NCBI GenBank assembly: GCA_026196875.1
Contig: JAPHTP010000057.1
Span: forward strand, 1-64,000
Origin: Kangiellaceae bacterium
GTDB taxonomy: Bacteria; Pseudomonadota; Gammaproteobacteria; Enterobacterales; Kangiellaceae
Reading direction: 5' to 3'
DNA length: 64,000 bases
Position numbers and translations under genes: made by a program
In this document: positions 46,167 to 53,265 of the stretch, piece by piece
Numbering within the stretch: the stretch's first letter is position 1
How the letters are laid out: each line of letters starts with the position of its first letter
The notes under the pieces: generated by a model
Told to the model about the DNA's origin: nothing
Databases searched by the model: none
The model's input: only the letters and a program-made list of their open reading frames with translations

Positions 46167-46225
46167 ACTATCGGTCATTATTGTTTTCAACAAGGTGATA
46201 ATTAGGAAAAATAATGACCGATAGT
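46167..46225. promoter_or_regulatory. 16-bp perfect inverted repeat enclosing the DUF418 gene start codon
   Basis: ACTATCGGTCATTATT (46167-46182) and AATAATGACCGATAGT (46210-46225) are exact reverse complements. The ATG at 46214-46216 lies inside the right arm, and the ribosome-binding sequence (AGGTGA and AGGA) lies in the 27-base loop. In mRNA this would close the start codon in a stem. As DNA it could be a paired operator. Confidence 0.75.
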
Positions 46226-47401
46226 TCTAGAATCGCGAGTATTGATTTAACCCGTGGTGTAGTAATACTCGTGATTTTAATCATCAATATAAACTATATT
46301 TCGACTCCCACGATTCTCCGGTACAACCCCCTGGCATTTGGCGATTTTAGTCGGTTAGATGAGTGGATATGGTTCTTTGAATACACATTTATAAAACAGC
46401 GGTTTATGCCGTTGCTAGCACTGCTTTATGGAGTGGGGATTGCGCTATTTTGTCAACGGTTGGAAATGCAAGGTAAAAGAGCTTTTTGGCCTTTTCTAAG
46501 GCGTAGCCTGGCATTAATTGGGATCGGAATGCTGCATGCTTATTTAATTTGGGATGGCGACGTACTCGTAGCATATGCCCTATGCGGATTAGTGGTTTTC
46601 GCTGCAAGAAACTGGTCGCCGAAGTTGCTGTTTAGCATTGGAATAGTGTTAGTTATCACGCCAATCGTTCCGGAAGTTAGCAATATAATGATGAGTTGGG
46701 GGCAGCTAATTGAAACGCCGAGTTTTTGGGTGCCTGATGAGTCGAAAATTATACAAATAACTTCAGCGTTTGATGCATCTTGGTGGCAACTAACACCGGC
46801 GCGTATTGAAACGGCTTTAGGCCGCCAAACAAGTGATTTTGTTTATTTTAATTTGTGGCGCTGTAGTGGACTAATGATGCTTGGTATCGCTATGTATCGA
46901 ATAGGGCTATTTGAAAATAAGTTTAATTTAAAATTCATTGCAATTTATTGTCTGATCATTGGTGTTGTTGTAAGCGTAATCGGTAGTACCCAGTACATTA
47001 ATAGTGGGTATAGTTTTGCGGTCTTTCGTACTAGTCTGAGTTTGAGTTTCTACCTTGGCACGTTAGTACTGGCATTGGCTTATTTGATTTTGTGTTTGAT
47101 TTGGAGCCAATCGCAGTTTGCCGAGAAATTACAAACAGTTTTGCAAAATATGGGGCGCGCGGCGTTAAGTGTTTATATCAGCCAGAATTTTATCGCGGCA
47201 TTTATTTTTTATGGATGGGGACTTGGGTTGTATGCCTCGCTCGGACGAGCCGAAATAATGTTGGTTACCCTACTAATTCTCGCATTGCAAGTAGCGTTCT
47301 TTAATTGGTGGATAAATCAATTTGGAATAGGTCCCTTAGAGTCGATTTGGCGCTCAATTTACCAGGAACGTAAAGTCACAAAGGTATTCGTTAGAGATTA
47401 A
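46214..47401 (+). CDS. DUF418 family multi-pass membrane protein
   Basis: 395 residues. It begins RIASIDLTRGVVILVILIININY, the conserved N-terminal of DUF418/YeiB-like proteins, and has about eight to nine TM helices. The C-terminal DUF418 block contains MGRAALSVYISQNFIAAFIF and ends with GPLESIWRSIYQERK, the conserved GPxExxWR-type motif. Family function is not established; transport or acyl-transfer roles have been suggested by fold. The start codon is inside a long inverted repeat. The stop is only 3 bp from the convergent thioredoxin-fold gene, with no terminator between. Confidence 0.9.
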   Translation: MTDSSRIASIDLTRGVVILVILIININYISTPTILRYNPLAFGDFSRLDEWIWFFEYTFIKQRFMPLLALLYGVGIALFCQRLEMQGKRAFWPFLRRSLALIGIGMLHAYLIWDGDVLVAYALCGLVVFAARNWSPKLLFSIGIVLVITPIVPEVSNIMMSWGQLIETPSFWVPDESKIIQITSAFDASWWQLTPARIETALGRQTSDFVYFNLWRCSGLMMLGIAMYRIGLFENKFNLKFIAIYCLIIGVVVSVIGSTQYINSGYSFAVFRTSLSLSFYLGTLVLALAYLILCLIWSQSQFAEKLQTVLQNMGRAALSVYISQNFIAAFIFYGWGLGLYASLGRAEIMLVTLLILALQVAFFNWWINQFGIGPLESIWRSIYQERKVTKVFVRD

Positions 47402-47404
47402 ATA

Positions 47405-47905
47405 CTAACTATGAAACTCTTCTGCCAAGGCTTTTATTCTCTGACCTAATCTCGCCCAATCGTTAATTGGGCCTCCCGCCTTTTGATCGCGGATTAATCC
47501 ATTTTTATCGATTAAGACTGTAGAGGGAAAAGTACCTACTTCGTAAAACTCTTGAGTATATCCTTCTTGATCCCAAAGCATTGTAATACCAGTCATATTG
47601 GCATTTTCAAAACTTGGCGCCGGTCGAAACATATCACAGTTAATCGCTACAACGTTGAAGTTAGCAATACGACTATCACGGTACCATTTGTCCAAATGAT
47701 AAACCGCACTGTCTGAAAGAGGGCTCTTACTAGCCCAAAAGCACAGTAAGGTTACTCTACCTTTATTGTTCACCAGTTCAAACTGTTGGCCACCGTAAAT
47801 CCTCGGCAAGGAGAAGTTGTATGCCTTAACTGCTGGCTCAAGATAAGTGATGTTTGGTTGGTTGACATTTATTGTTGAATTTATTTCTCTAAATAGTTTA
47901 CGCAT
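47405..47905 (-). CDS. Thioredoxin-fold (TlpA/AhpC-like) protein lacking the CxxC cysteines
   Basis: 166 residues. The core strand and active-site loop read TLLCFWASKSPLSDSAVYHLDKWY. This aligns with the TlpA-type VxFWATWCPPCR, but both cysteines are serine (SPLS). The following parts of the fold are kept: VVAINCDMF, ITMLWDQEGYTQEFYEVGTFPSTVLIDKNGLI with the cis-proline (FPS), and a C-terminal helix. There is no signal peptide, so it is probably cytoplasmic. Loss of both cysteines argues against disulfide chemistry and for a chaperone or binding role. It is convergent with the DUF418 gene. Confidence 0.75.
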   Translation of the reverse strand: MRKLFREINSTINVNQPNITYLEPAVKAYNFSLPRIYGGQQFELVNNKGRVTLLCFWASKSPLSDSAVYHLDKWYRDSRIANFNVVAINCDMFRPAPSFENANMTGITMLWDQEGYTQEFYEVGTFPSTVLIDKNGLIRDQKAGGPINDWARLGQRIKALAEEFHS

Positions 47906-48203
47906 TTTTAAGCTGAGCCTGCCTGCAAGTCTTACTTATTTAAGTAGAAGATTTTATTCAATGAATATTTTCCAGGTAGGACAAATATGTTCAATCCTAT
48001 GGCAATTTGATTCAGCGCTAAAGATATGAGTCATAGTTCACAGGTATAGTGAGTGACTGATAACACTTTCATGCATTTCATTGCAGCGCGACTTGTTTGA
48101 CGTTAGAGTTCGAGTGCAATAATCGACCTTCGGGAAGGATGAAATGAGAAAATAGAGAGTTCGCAATTATCGGCTATAATTACTAAGCTTCTTTCTGGGG
48201 AAT

Positions 48204-50468
48204 ATGTCTATTTTGAAATACCGCTCACTAACTGCCTTAACCTTGTATCTGGCTAGTACGACAGCCTTTGGAGAAGAGAATAAAATTCTTCAAATGAGTT
48301 TAGAGGAGTTATTAAATATAAAAGTAGTGGTTGCAACTCGTAACGAAATTAGCCTGTCTGATTCTCCTGCAACTGTAACTGTTATCACTGAGGAAGAAAT
48401 CAGGCAGCGTGGTTATCATAATTTGTACGAAATCCTGCGCGACCAACCGGGATTTGACTCGGTTAGAACCTGGGCAACAGCGCACCTTAATTCCTATATG
48501 CGCGGATACCGGTCTAATAATCCAGACAGATATCAGGTTTATTACAATGATTTTTTAGAAAATAGTACTTGGAAGCAAAGTATCTGGTTTTCACGTCAAA
48601 TTCCTACCCAAAATATTAAACAGATTGAAATACTATACGGTCCAGCCTCAGCGCTCTACGGGACCAATGCATTTTCAGGGATAGTAAACATTATAACCAA
48701 ACGCGGCGCCGAACTTGGTTCGTTAGAGTTGACGGCGGCGGCGGGGGACCTTGACCGACAATTCTTTGAGTTTTCTTATGGTGGCCAAACTAGTTCTGGA
48801 AAAGTTGAATATGATATTGCCGGTCGCTACTTTTACCAGGGCGAGTTACCCAAAGAGGACTTCGATCAGCTTAGTTTTCCCCAGAGTTTTTCCTCAGAGT
48901 ATTTAGCCGAACTTTCTCAAGCTCAGTATATCTACGGCAATCAGGAAGTACGACTCGACCCTCTCACTCAAGAAGATAGTGGTTATTCGTGGGGAATTAC
49001 AGCTAACTTGATTTTGCATACGGAAGATAGTGGTGAGTTTACTATTTCTTACCAGGACTGGACCAAAAGGGAAGATGAAGGTTTTCGCTATTTGCCGATA
49101 AAAAGGCGATCCCCATATTCAGAATGGTTCAACCGTCAAAATCAGTTAAGAATTGCACACCAACTTGAAGGGGAAAACTTTACTAATGATATTGCTTTAA
49201 CGGTTAAGCACTTTCAAGTGTTACCAAGTGACAGTATTAGCCAGCAATATTTAACTGAACCAAACGGGTTAAATCCCGATATTATTACCGGCGATCCTTC
49301 AACTTGGCTGTTTGATATTCAAACCGTATTGGATGCAAATGGCAATCAGCTGCAAGGGTATGGTCAAACTGAAAGGTATTACATGCGCAACTGGGAATAT
49401 CGTCTGGAAGATAGGGTTACTTTTCAGTTGGATGAAAAAAATACACTTGTTACCGGTATTCAATTAATCAATGTTGACGTGCAGGGAGACTATTATGTCA
49501 CTGATTTAATGGACAATAGTGTGCTTTATCAGATGTATCGCGATAACGTTGATAGACACAAAAGAGACTCGATAGGACTATACGGTCAATTGACCTGGCA
49601 TTTCAATGATGAAGTGATCGGTTATTTGGGTGGGCGCTCGGAAAGGTCACGAGACGAAGATGATAATGGTTATGATGTTTTCGTGCCAAGAGTCGCGCTT
49701 GTTTGGAAGCCAACCAATCAAAGTGTGTATCGGTTTCAATACTCTGAGGCGTTTCAAGAAGCTTCAGACTGGACTCGTTTTTCGACAGATTCAGATTTGC
49801 GTCCCTTTGCTTCACCCAATCTAAACCCCGAAAAAATGGAAGCGTTTGAATTTGGCGTATCTTACCAAGCTGGTGAATCAACTTATTTGAACGGGGCGGT
49901 TTATCTTAATCAAGTAACTGATTTAATTACTGCTGTATCAAATAATGACCCGGCATTACCCGGCGCAATACATTTTGAGAATATCGGTAAACTTCGAATT
50001 AAAGGATATCAGTTGGAGGCCAAATCCAAATGGAATGAGAACTTGAGCTCCTTTGTGCATATATCCGGAGCCGACAATGAATTAATGAATGATTCGGGTA
50101 ACTATCTCAATCAAGGAGATATTGCTCCTTACCAAATCGGGGGCGGAATTACCTACCAGCCTGCTAGCGGAAAATGGTCTTTACATTTGCACAGTGAATA
50201 TGTGCCGGAAATTAAAACCGTAAATTGGACGAATACTGACGACGGACCGCATAAGACCCAAATTGAGTCTTATTGGAATACAGGGGTTACCTTGAATTAT
50301 TTGCTATCAGACGGCAAATATAAGGCAGAGCTGGTATTAAAAGGCGACAATGTTTTCAACCAGGAAATTAATCATCCCGGCATTCGAGATGCATCGGGGT
50401 TTAGCCTAAAATCACAACTAGAACAGCCTGGCGCTAATTATTTGGTTATGTTGAGAGTCAGTCTTTAG
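48204..50468 (+). CDS. TonB-dependent outer-membrane receptor
   Basis: 754 residues with GGGGA ahead of the ATG. A signal peptide ends near TTAFGEEN. A plug domain follows: MSLEELLNIKVVVATRNEISLSDSPATVTVITEEEIRQRG, then ILYGPASALYGTNAFSGIVNIITKRG. The TonB-box-like stretch near the N-terminus is not sharp. The rest is a beta-barrel, closing with NYLVMLRVSL. The plug resembles receptors of the vitamin B12/colicin I or generic Cir/FepA-like type, but the substrate cannot be read from sequence. It is preceded by a 298-bp region with no recognisable Fur or riboswitch signature. The neighbouring gene is the cysteine-less thioredoxin-fold protein in the opposite direction. Confidence 0.92.
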   Translation: MSILKYRSLTALTLYLASTTAFGEENKILQMSLEELLNIKVVVATRNEISLSDSPATVTVITEEEIRQRGYHNLYEILRDQPGFDSVRTWATAHLNSYMRGYRSNNPDRYQVYYNDFLENSTWKQSIWFSRQIPTQNIKQIEILYGPASALYGTNAFSGIVNIITKRGAELGSLELTAAAGDLDRQFFEFSYGGQTSSGKVEYDIAGRYFYQGELPKEDFDQLSFPQSFSSEYLAELSQAQYIYGNQEVRLDPLTQEDSGYSWGITANLILHTEDSGEFTISYQDWTKREDEGFRYLPIKRRSPYSEWFNRQNQLRIAHQLEGENFTNDIALTVKHFQVLPSDSISQQYLTEPNGLNPDIITGDPSTWLFDIQTVLDANGNQLQGYGQTERYYMRNWEYRLEDRVTFQLDEKNTLVTGIQLINVDVQGDYYVTDLMDNSVLYQMYRDNVDRHKRDSIGLYGQLTWHFNDEVIGYLGGRSERSRDEDDNGYDVFVPRVALVWKPTNQSVYRFQYSEAFQEASDWTRFSTDSDLRPFASPNLNPEKMEAFEFGVSYQAGESTYLNGAVYLNQVTDLITAVSNNDPALPGAIHFENIGKLRIKGYQLEAKSKWNENLSSFVHISGADNELMNDSGNYLNQGDIAPYQIGGGITYQPASGKWSLHLHSEYVPEIKTVNWTNTDDGPHKTQIESYWNTGVTLNYLLSDGKYKAELVLKGDNVFNQEINHPGIRDASGFSLKSQLEQPGANYLVMLRVSL

Positions 50469-50502
50469 GCACTACTTCTCTTTCTTATTCAATTGTTCCT
50501 AA

Positions 50503-50925
50503 TTACTTGTCTCGTGTAACCAAAGTTAAAATAGGGAATTTGCTGTTGCCAAACGGCACAGTGATTGATCGTATTTCCTTGCGCTCAAATATTTCATCTT
50601 CCATTCGTGGAAAAACTCTTTTGCCGTCGGCAAACAAAGCGAGCAAGTGGTCTGATTCTAAAATTCTACGACCGCCGGCTTTATTTTGAAATGTTATGGT
50701 AGCCCAACGTTCACCCTGTTCATTGCTCATAGTTAACGCATGAATGATTTCAAATTGACTTTTTTCAGGATAGACTTTGTCGTCATTGCGAAACTGAATA
50801 ATCTGAGAATTTACTATGGTTTGATCGACCATTAAGTTCTCTGAAAGTTGGTCGTTTGCTGACGCCGAACTTGTTTGGATTACACTCAGTACAAATGTGA
50901 TTATAAATACGTGTTTTAACAGCAT
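50503..50925 (-). CDS. Small exported protein of unknown function downstream of the two-component pair
   Basis: 140 residues. AGAGGA precedes the ATG. A signal peptide (MLLKHVFIITFVLSVIQTSSASA) predicts periplasmic location. The mature protein is beta-rich (IIHALTMSNEQGERWATITFQNKAGGRRILESDHLLALFADGKRVFP). No cysteines or known motifs are seen. It lies 122 bp downstream of the histidine kinase on the same strand, behind a region with three heptamer repeats, so it is a candidate target of that two-component system. Confidence 0.7.
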   Translation of the reverse strand: MLLKHVFIITFVLSVIQTSSASANDQLSENLMVDQTIVNSQIIQFRNDDKVYPEKSQFEIIHALTMSNEQGERWATITFQNKAGGRRILESDHLLALFADGKRVFPRMEDEIFERKEIRSITVPFGNSKFPILTLVTRDK

Positions 50926-50956
50926 CGAGTCCTCTGCAAAGTGATGAGGGGTAAGC

Positions 50957-50996
50957 TTAGATTCAGATTAAAATAATAAGCTTAATCTGAACCTAA
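50957..50996 (-). terminator. Stem-loop downstream of the histidine kinase gene
   Basis: TTAGATTCAGATTAA (50957-50971) pairs with TTAATCTGAACCTAA (50982-50996) with a single mismatch over a 10-base loop. It lies between the kinase stop and the next leftward gene. It may end the two-component transcript or act as part of a regulator site. Confidence 0.45.
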
Positions 50997-51010
50997 CCTG
51001 AATTAACCTG
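50983..51010. promoter_or_regulatory. Three 10-11-bp-spaced heptamer repeats ahead of the small exported protein gene
   Basis: TAATCTG (50983-50989), TAACCTG (50994-51000) and TAACCTG (51004-51010) recur at 11- and 10-bp steps, one helical turn apart, as OmpR-type regulators prefer. They partly overlap the stem-loop at 50957-50996 and lie 58 bp or more upstream of the start at 50925. Confidence 0.4.
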
Positions 51011-51047
51011 CGGCTTGTCTTCTTGAAGTCTTGAATTTTTAAATGCC

Positions 51048-52400
51048 TTAAGAACTGAAATCAATGACTGTTCGAAACATTCCATCCAACTTTTCGGTAA
51101 AAAACTTCCATTGCATTCGCTCGCAAATAGTTTCTACCACAAAAAGGCCTACACCATAACCATATTCTGTAAAGTTTGGTTCCGTAAAGTTTGATTCTGT
51201 AAAGCCCGGCTCCTTATCTGCTAGTGTATACGAGTTGTCATTGGATAAAGGGTTAATTATTGTAAATTGGCCATTCTCGAAGCGTACTTCAATCTCACCT
51301 TCGCTTGAATATTGGAACGCGTTTTTTAACACATTATCAATGACTATTTGAGCAAATTCATTGGGAACCATAAGTGGTTCTTGCGCGATTTCGAATTTTG
51401 TCGTTATTGATTTGTCACCAATTAGATGTTGGTATTTTTTTATACTTTTAGAGAGTAAATCATTAAGGTCGACCTCGCAAGCTTCAAATAGTTTGGAGGA
51501 GCCTGACCATATATGTAATAGTGATTCGCTTGTATCACACATATTTTGATTGGCTGTCTGTATTTTGATGAGTTTATTTTTTACATTACCTGGTAGATCC
51601 TTAGCCTTTTTTTCAATGAGTTCAAGACTCGCTTTTATAATTGCCAGCGGCGTTCTTAGCTCATGGCTTAAGCTCTTTAGAAAGTTTTTTTCTCTTTCAG
51701 TCTTTTGCCTGATTGAATCAAGTGCAACTTGAAATTTAGCGGCAACTTCTTGGATTTCTGTGAAGCGAGCTTTAGGGATATGCTCCGGCGAGTTTTGGGG
51801 CCTGTTAATTTCCAGTTTGCGAACCCAATCAGCAAGTAACTTAATTTGAGTAGTTAGTTTTTTTGCTATACGAAGGTAGAATAAAAAGCCAAATATAAAG
51901 GTAAAAAGACCTAGTAATCCGGTTAGTTGTGGGATGGATATTCCGGGGTCGTATTCATCTTCTGAATATAGGTAGGTATGTTCAACAAATGAAAGCTCAT
52001 TGTTTCCTAGTTCGACTCTTTCATTTTGGAATGGCAAAATATAGCTAAAGTTTTCTTCAGTTTCGTGGACCAGCATTACCCCAGCTTGAATATTTTCTTT
52101 AGGATAGTCAGCTTTAAACTCAGAAGGGAGATCGTGATAGCTTAGGTAAATATTAAAGCTTTCTTCATCTATGTTGCCCATAGATTGATTATTTCCAGCG
52201 TTGTAGTTCTCTGCATGTAAAGAAAGAAAGTAGTGGAAAGAATCGTCGTTTCCCCAAGTATAAGTAATATGAACAGAATAGGAATAAAAAGCGAGTATTA
52301 AGACAAGCAGAAGCGAAAAGTTAATAAATACGTATTGAGAAACAGAAGAGCCAGATTGCCCAGATTCATTTTTATTAGTGGATGAAATAGCGTAGTTCAT
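51048..52400 (-). CDS. Sensor histidine kinase of an OmpR-type two-component system
   Basis: 450 residues from ATG 52400, 13 bp after the regulator stop; a TTG at 52421 that overlaps the regulator gene is the alternative. It has two TM helices (about 26-46 and 165-185) around a periplasmic domain of about 120 residues rich in acidic residues. A juxtamembrane linker and HisKA with SLSHELRTPLAII (His246) follow. The ATPase domain keeps the N-box (NVLKNAFQYS) and G2 (GYGVGLFVVE) but has INPL where DxGxG is usual. The ATP lid contains a threefold FTE-type repeat encoded by 15-bp tandem repeats. It pairs with the regulator at 52414-53073. The stimulus is unknown. Confidence 0.88.
   Translation of the reverse strand: MNYAISSTNKNESGQSGSSVSQYVFINFSLLLVLILAFYSYSVHITYTWGNDDSFHYFLSLHAENYNAGNNQSMGNIDEESFNIYLSYHDLPSEFKADYPKENIQAGVMLVHETEENFSYILPFQNERVELGNNELSFVEHTYLYSEDEYDPGISIPQLTGLLGLFTFIFGFLFYLRIAKKLTTQIKLLADWVRKLEINRPQNSPEHIPKARFTEIQEVAAKFQVALDSIRQKTEREKNFLKSLSHELRTPLAIIKASLELIEKKAKDLPGNVKNKLIKIQTANQNMCDTSESLLHIWSGSSKLFEACEVDLNDLLSKSIKKYQHLIGDKSITTKFEIAQEPLMVPNEFAQIVIDNVLKNAFQYSSEGEIEVRFENGQFTIINPLSNDNSYTLADKEPGFTESNFTEPNFTEYGYGVGLFVVETICERMQWKFFTEKLDGMFRTVIDFSS
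51166..51210. repeat. Three tandem 15-bp repeats inside the kinase ATP-lid coding region
   Basis: Units 51166-51180, 51181-51195 and 51196-51210 share the TCTGTAAAG core with few changes. In the protein they encode repeated PGFTE, SNFTE and PNFTE-like units next to the G2 box. The multiple of three keeps the frame. Confidence 0.75.
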
Positions 52401-52413
52401 TTTTATTTCCGAC

Positions 52414-53073
52414 TTAACCAATTGAAATTCCCTGGCCGCGAACTGTGTTCAACAAGGACTGCTCAAATTCTGAATCTATTGACTTTCTTAATCGATAGAT
52501 CAGCATTTTGTAGGCGTCTTTGGATGGTGGTTCATCGTGCCAAATTAAGTTCTCGATTTTTGCTTTTGAAATTACTTGAGGAGAGTTACGCATTAGGTAT
52601 TCAAGCAACTTCCACTCGGTAGCGCTTAGTGATAGTGTTCTATTTTGCCGAGAAACAATTTTAGTTTGAGTATTGAGGCTGAGATCTCGCACAGTTAATA
52701 GAAACTGCTTTCCTGATTGTCTAGATTCGAGTGCTCTTATACGGGCTACCAGCTCGGCTAGCTCAAACGGTTTAACTAGATAGTCATCGGCACCGACAGA
52801 AAAGCCTTCAAGCTTGTCTTGAAGTTGATCTTTAGCGGTCAGCATGATCAAGGGAGTAGAAATTCCCTTTTCTCTAAGCGTTTTAACAAGTGAAAAACCA
52901 TCTAGAATTGGCATCATCACATCACTGACGATGATATCATAATGATTCTGCTCAATAAGATTGAGCGCCATCTGACCATGAAAAGCCATATCACATTGAA
53001 TCGACTCCGATTCCAAATATTCGAATACAAGTTCTGCCAAGTCAGGGTCATCTTCAACAAGAAGTACAAGCAT
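52414..53073 (-). CDS. OmpR/PhoB-type response regulator
   Basis: 219 residues. The receiver has EDD at 7-9, Asp51 in IIVSDVMMP and Lys in DYLVKPF. The C-terminal winged helix shows LSLSATEWKLLEYLMRNSPQVISKAKIENLIW, then AYKMLIYRLRKSID and TVRGQGISIG, the usual RGxGY position being RGQGI. It is encoded just upstream of its kinase and divergent from an amidohydrolase lipoprotein gene. The 192-bp divergent region carries two pairs of an 11-bp-spaced heptamer in opposite orientation. I infer that these are its binding sites and that it controls itself and the amidohydrolase. Confidence 0.93.
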   Translation of the reverse strand: MLVLLVEDDPDLAELVFEYLESESIQCDMAFHGQMALNLIEQNHYDIIVSDVMMPILDGFSLVKTLREKGISTPLIMLTAKDQLQDKLEGFSVGADDYLVKPFELAELVARIRALESRQSGKQFLLTVRDLSLNTQTKIVSRQNRTLSLSATEWKLLEYLMRNSPQVISKAKIENLIWHDEPPSKDAYKMLIYRLRKSIDSEFEQSLLNTVRGQGISIG

Positions 53074-53130
53074 TTAAGTTATTCCGTCATTTATTTAGAC
53101 CAATTATAGGTCTAAATTCTATGCTAGGAC

Positions 53131-53148
53131 AGGTAACAAGTAGGTAAC
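53131..53148 (-). promoter_or_regulatory. Direct-repeat operator facing the response regulator gene
   Basis: AGGTAAC at 53131-53137 and 53142-53148, exactly 11 bp apart. Read on the minus strand they are GTTACCT-N4-GTTACCT, and a TAGCAT -10-like hexamer follows four bases after. The geometry suits activation of the two-component operon by its own regulator. Confidence 0.65.
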
Positions 53149-53200
53149 GGCAACTTATTTGGTTTGTTTAACATTATGATTTTAAATAATATTATTTCTG

Positions 53201-53218
53201 GTTACCTGTTTGTTACCT
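53201..53218 (+). promoter_or_regulatory. Direct-repeat operator facing the amidohydrolase gene
   Basis: GTTACCT at 53201-53207 and 53212-53218, exactly 11 bp apart and mirror-symmetric to the pair at 53131-53148. A TAATCT-like -10 lies about 10 bp downstream, with no good -35, as expected for an activator site that replaces it. Confidence 0.65.
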
Positions 53219-53265
53219 TGCACTGGTTAATCTTGTACTCACTACAGCAAGATTAGGAGAAAGAG

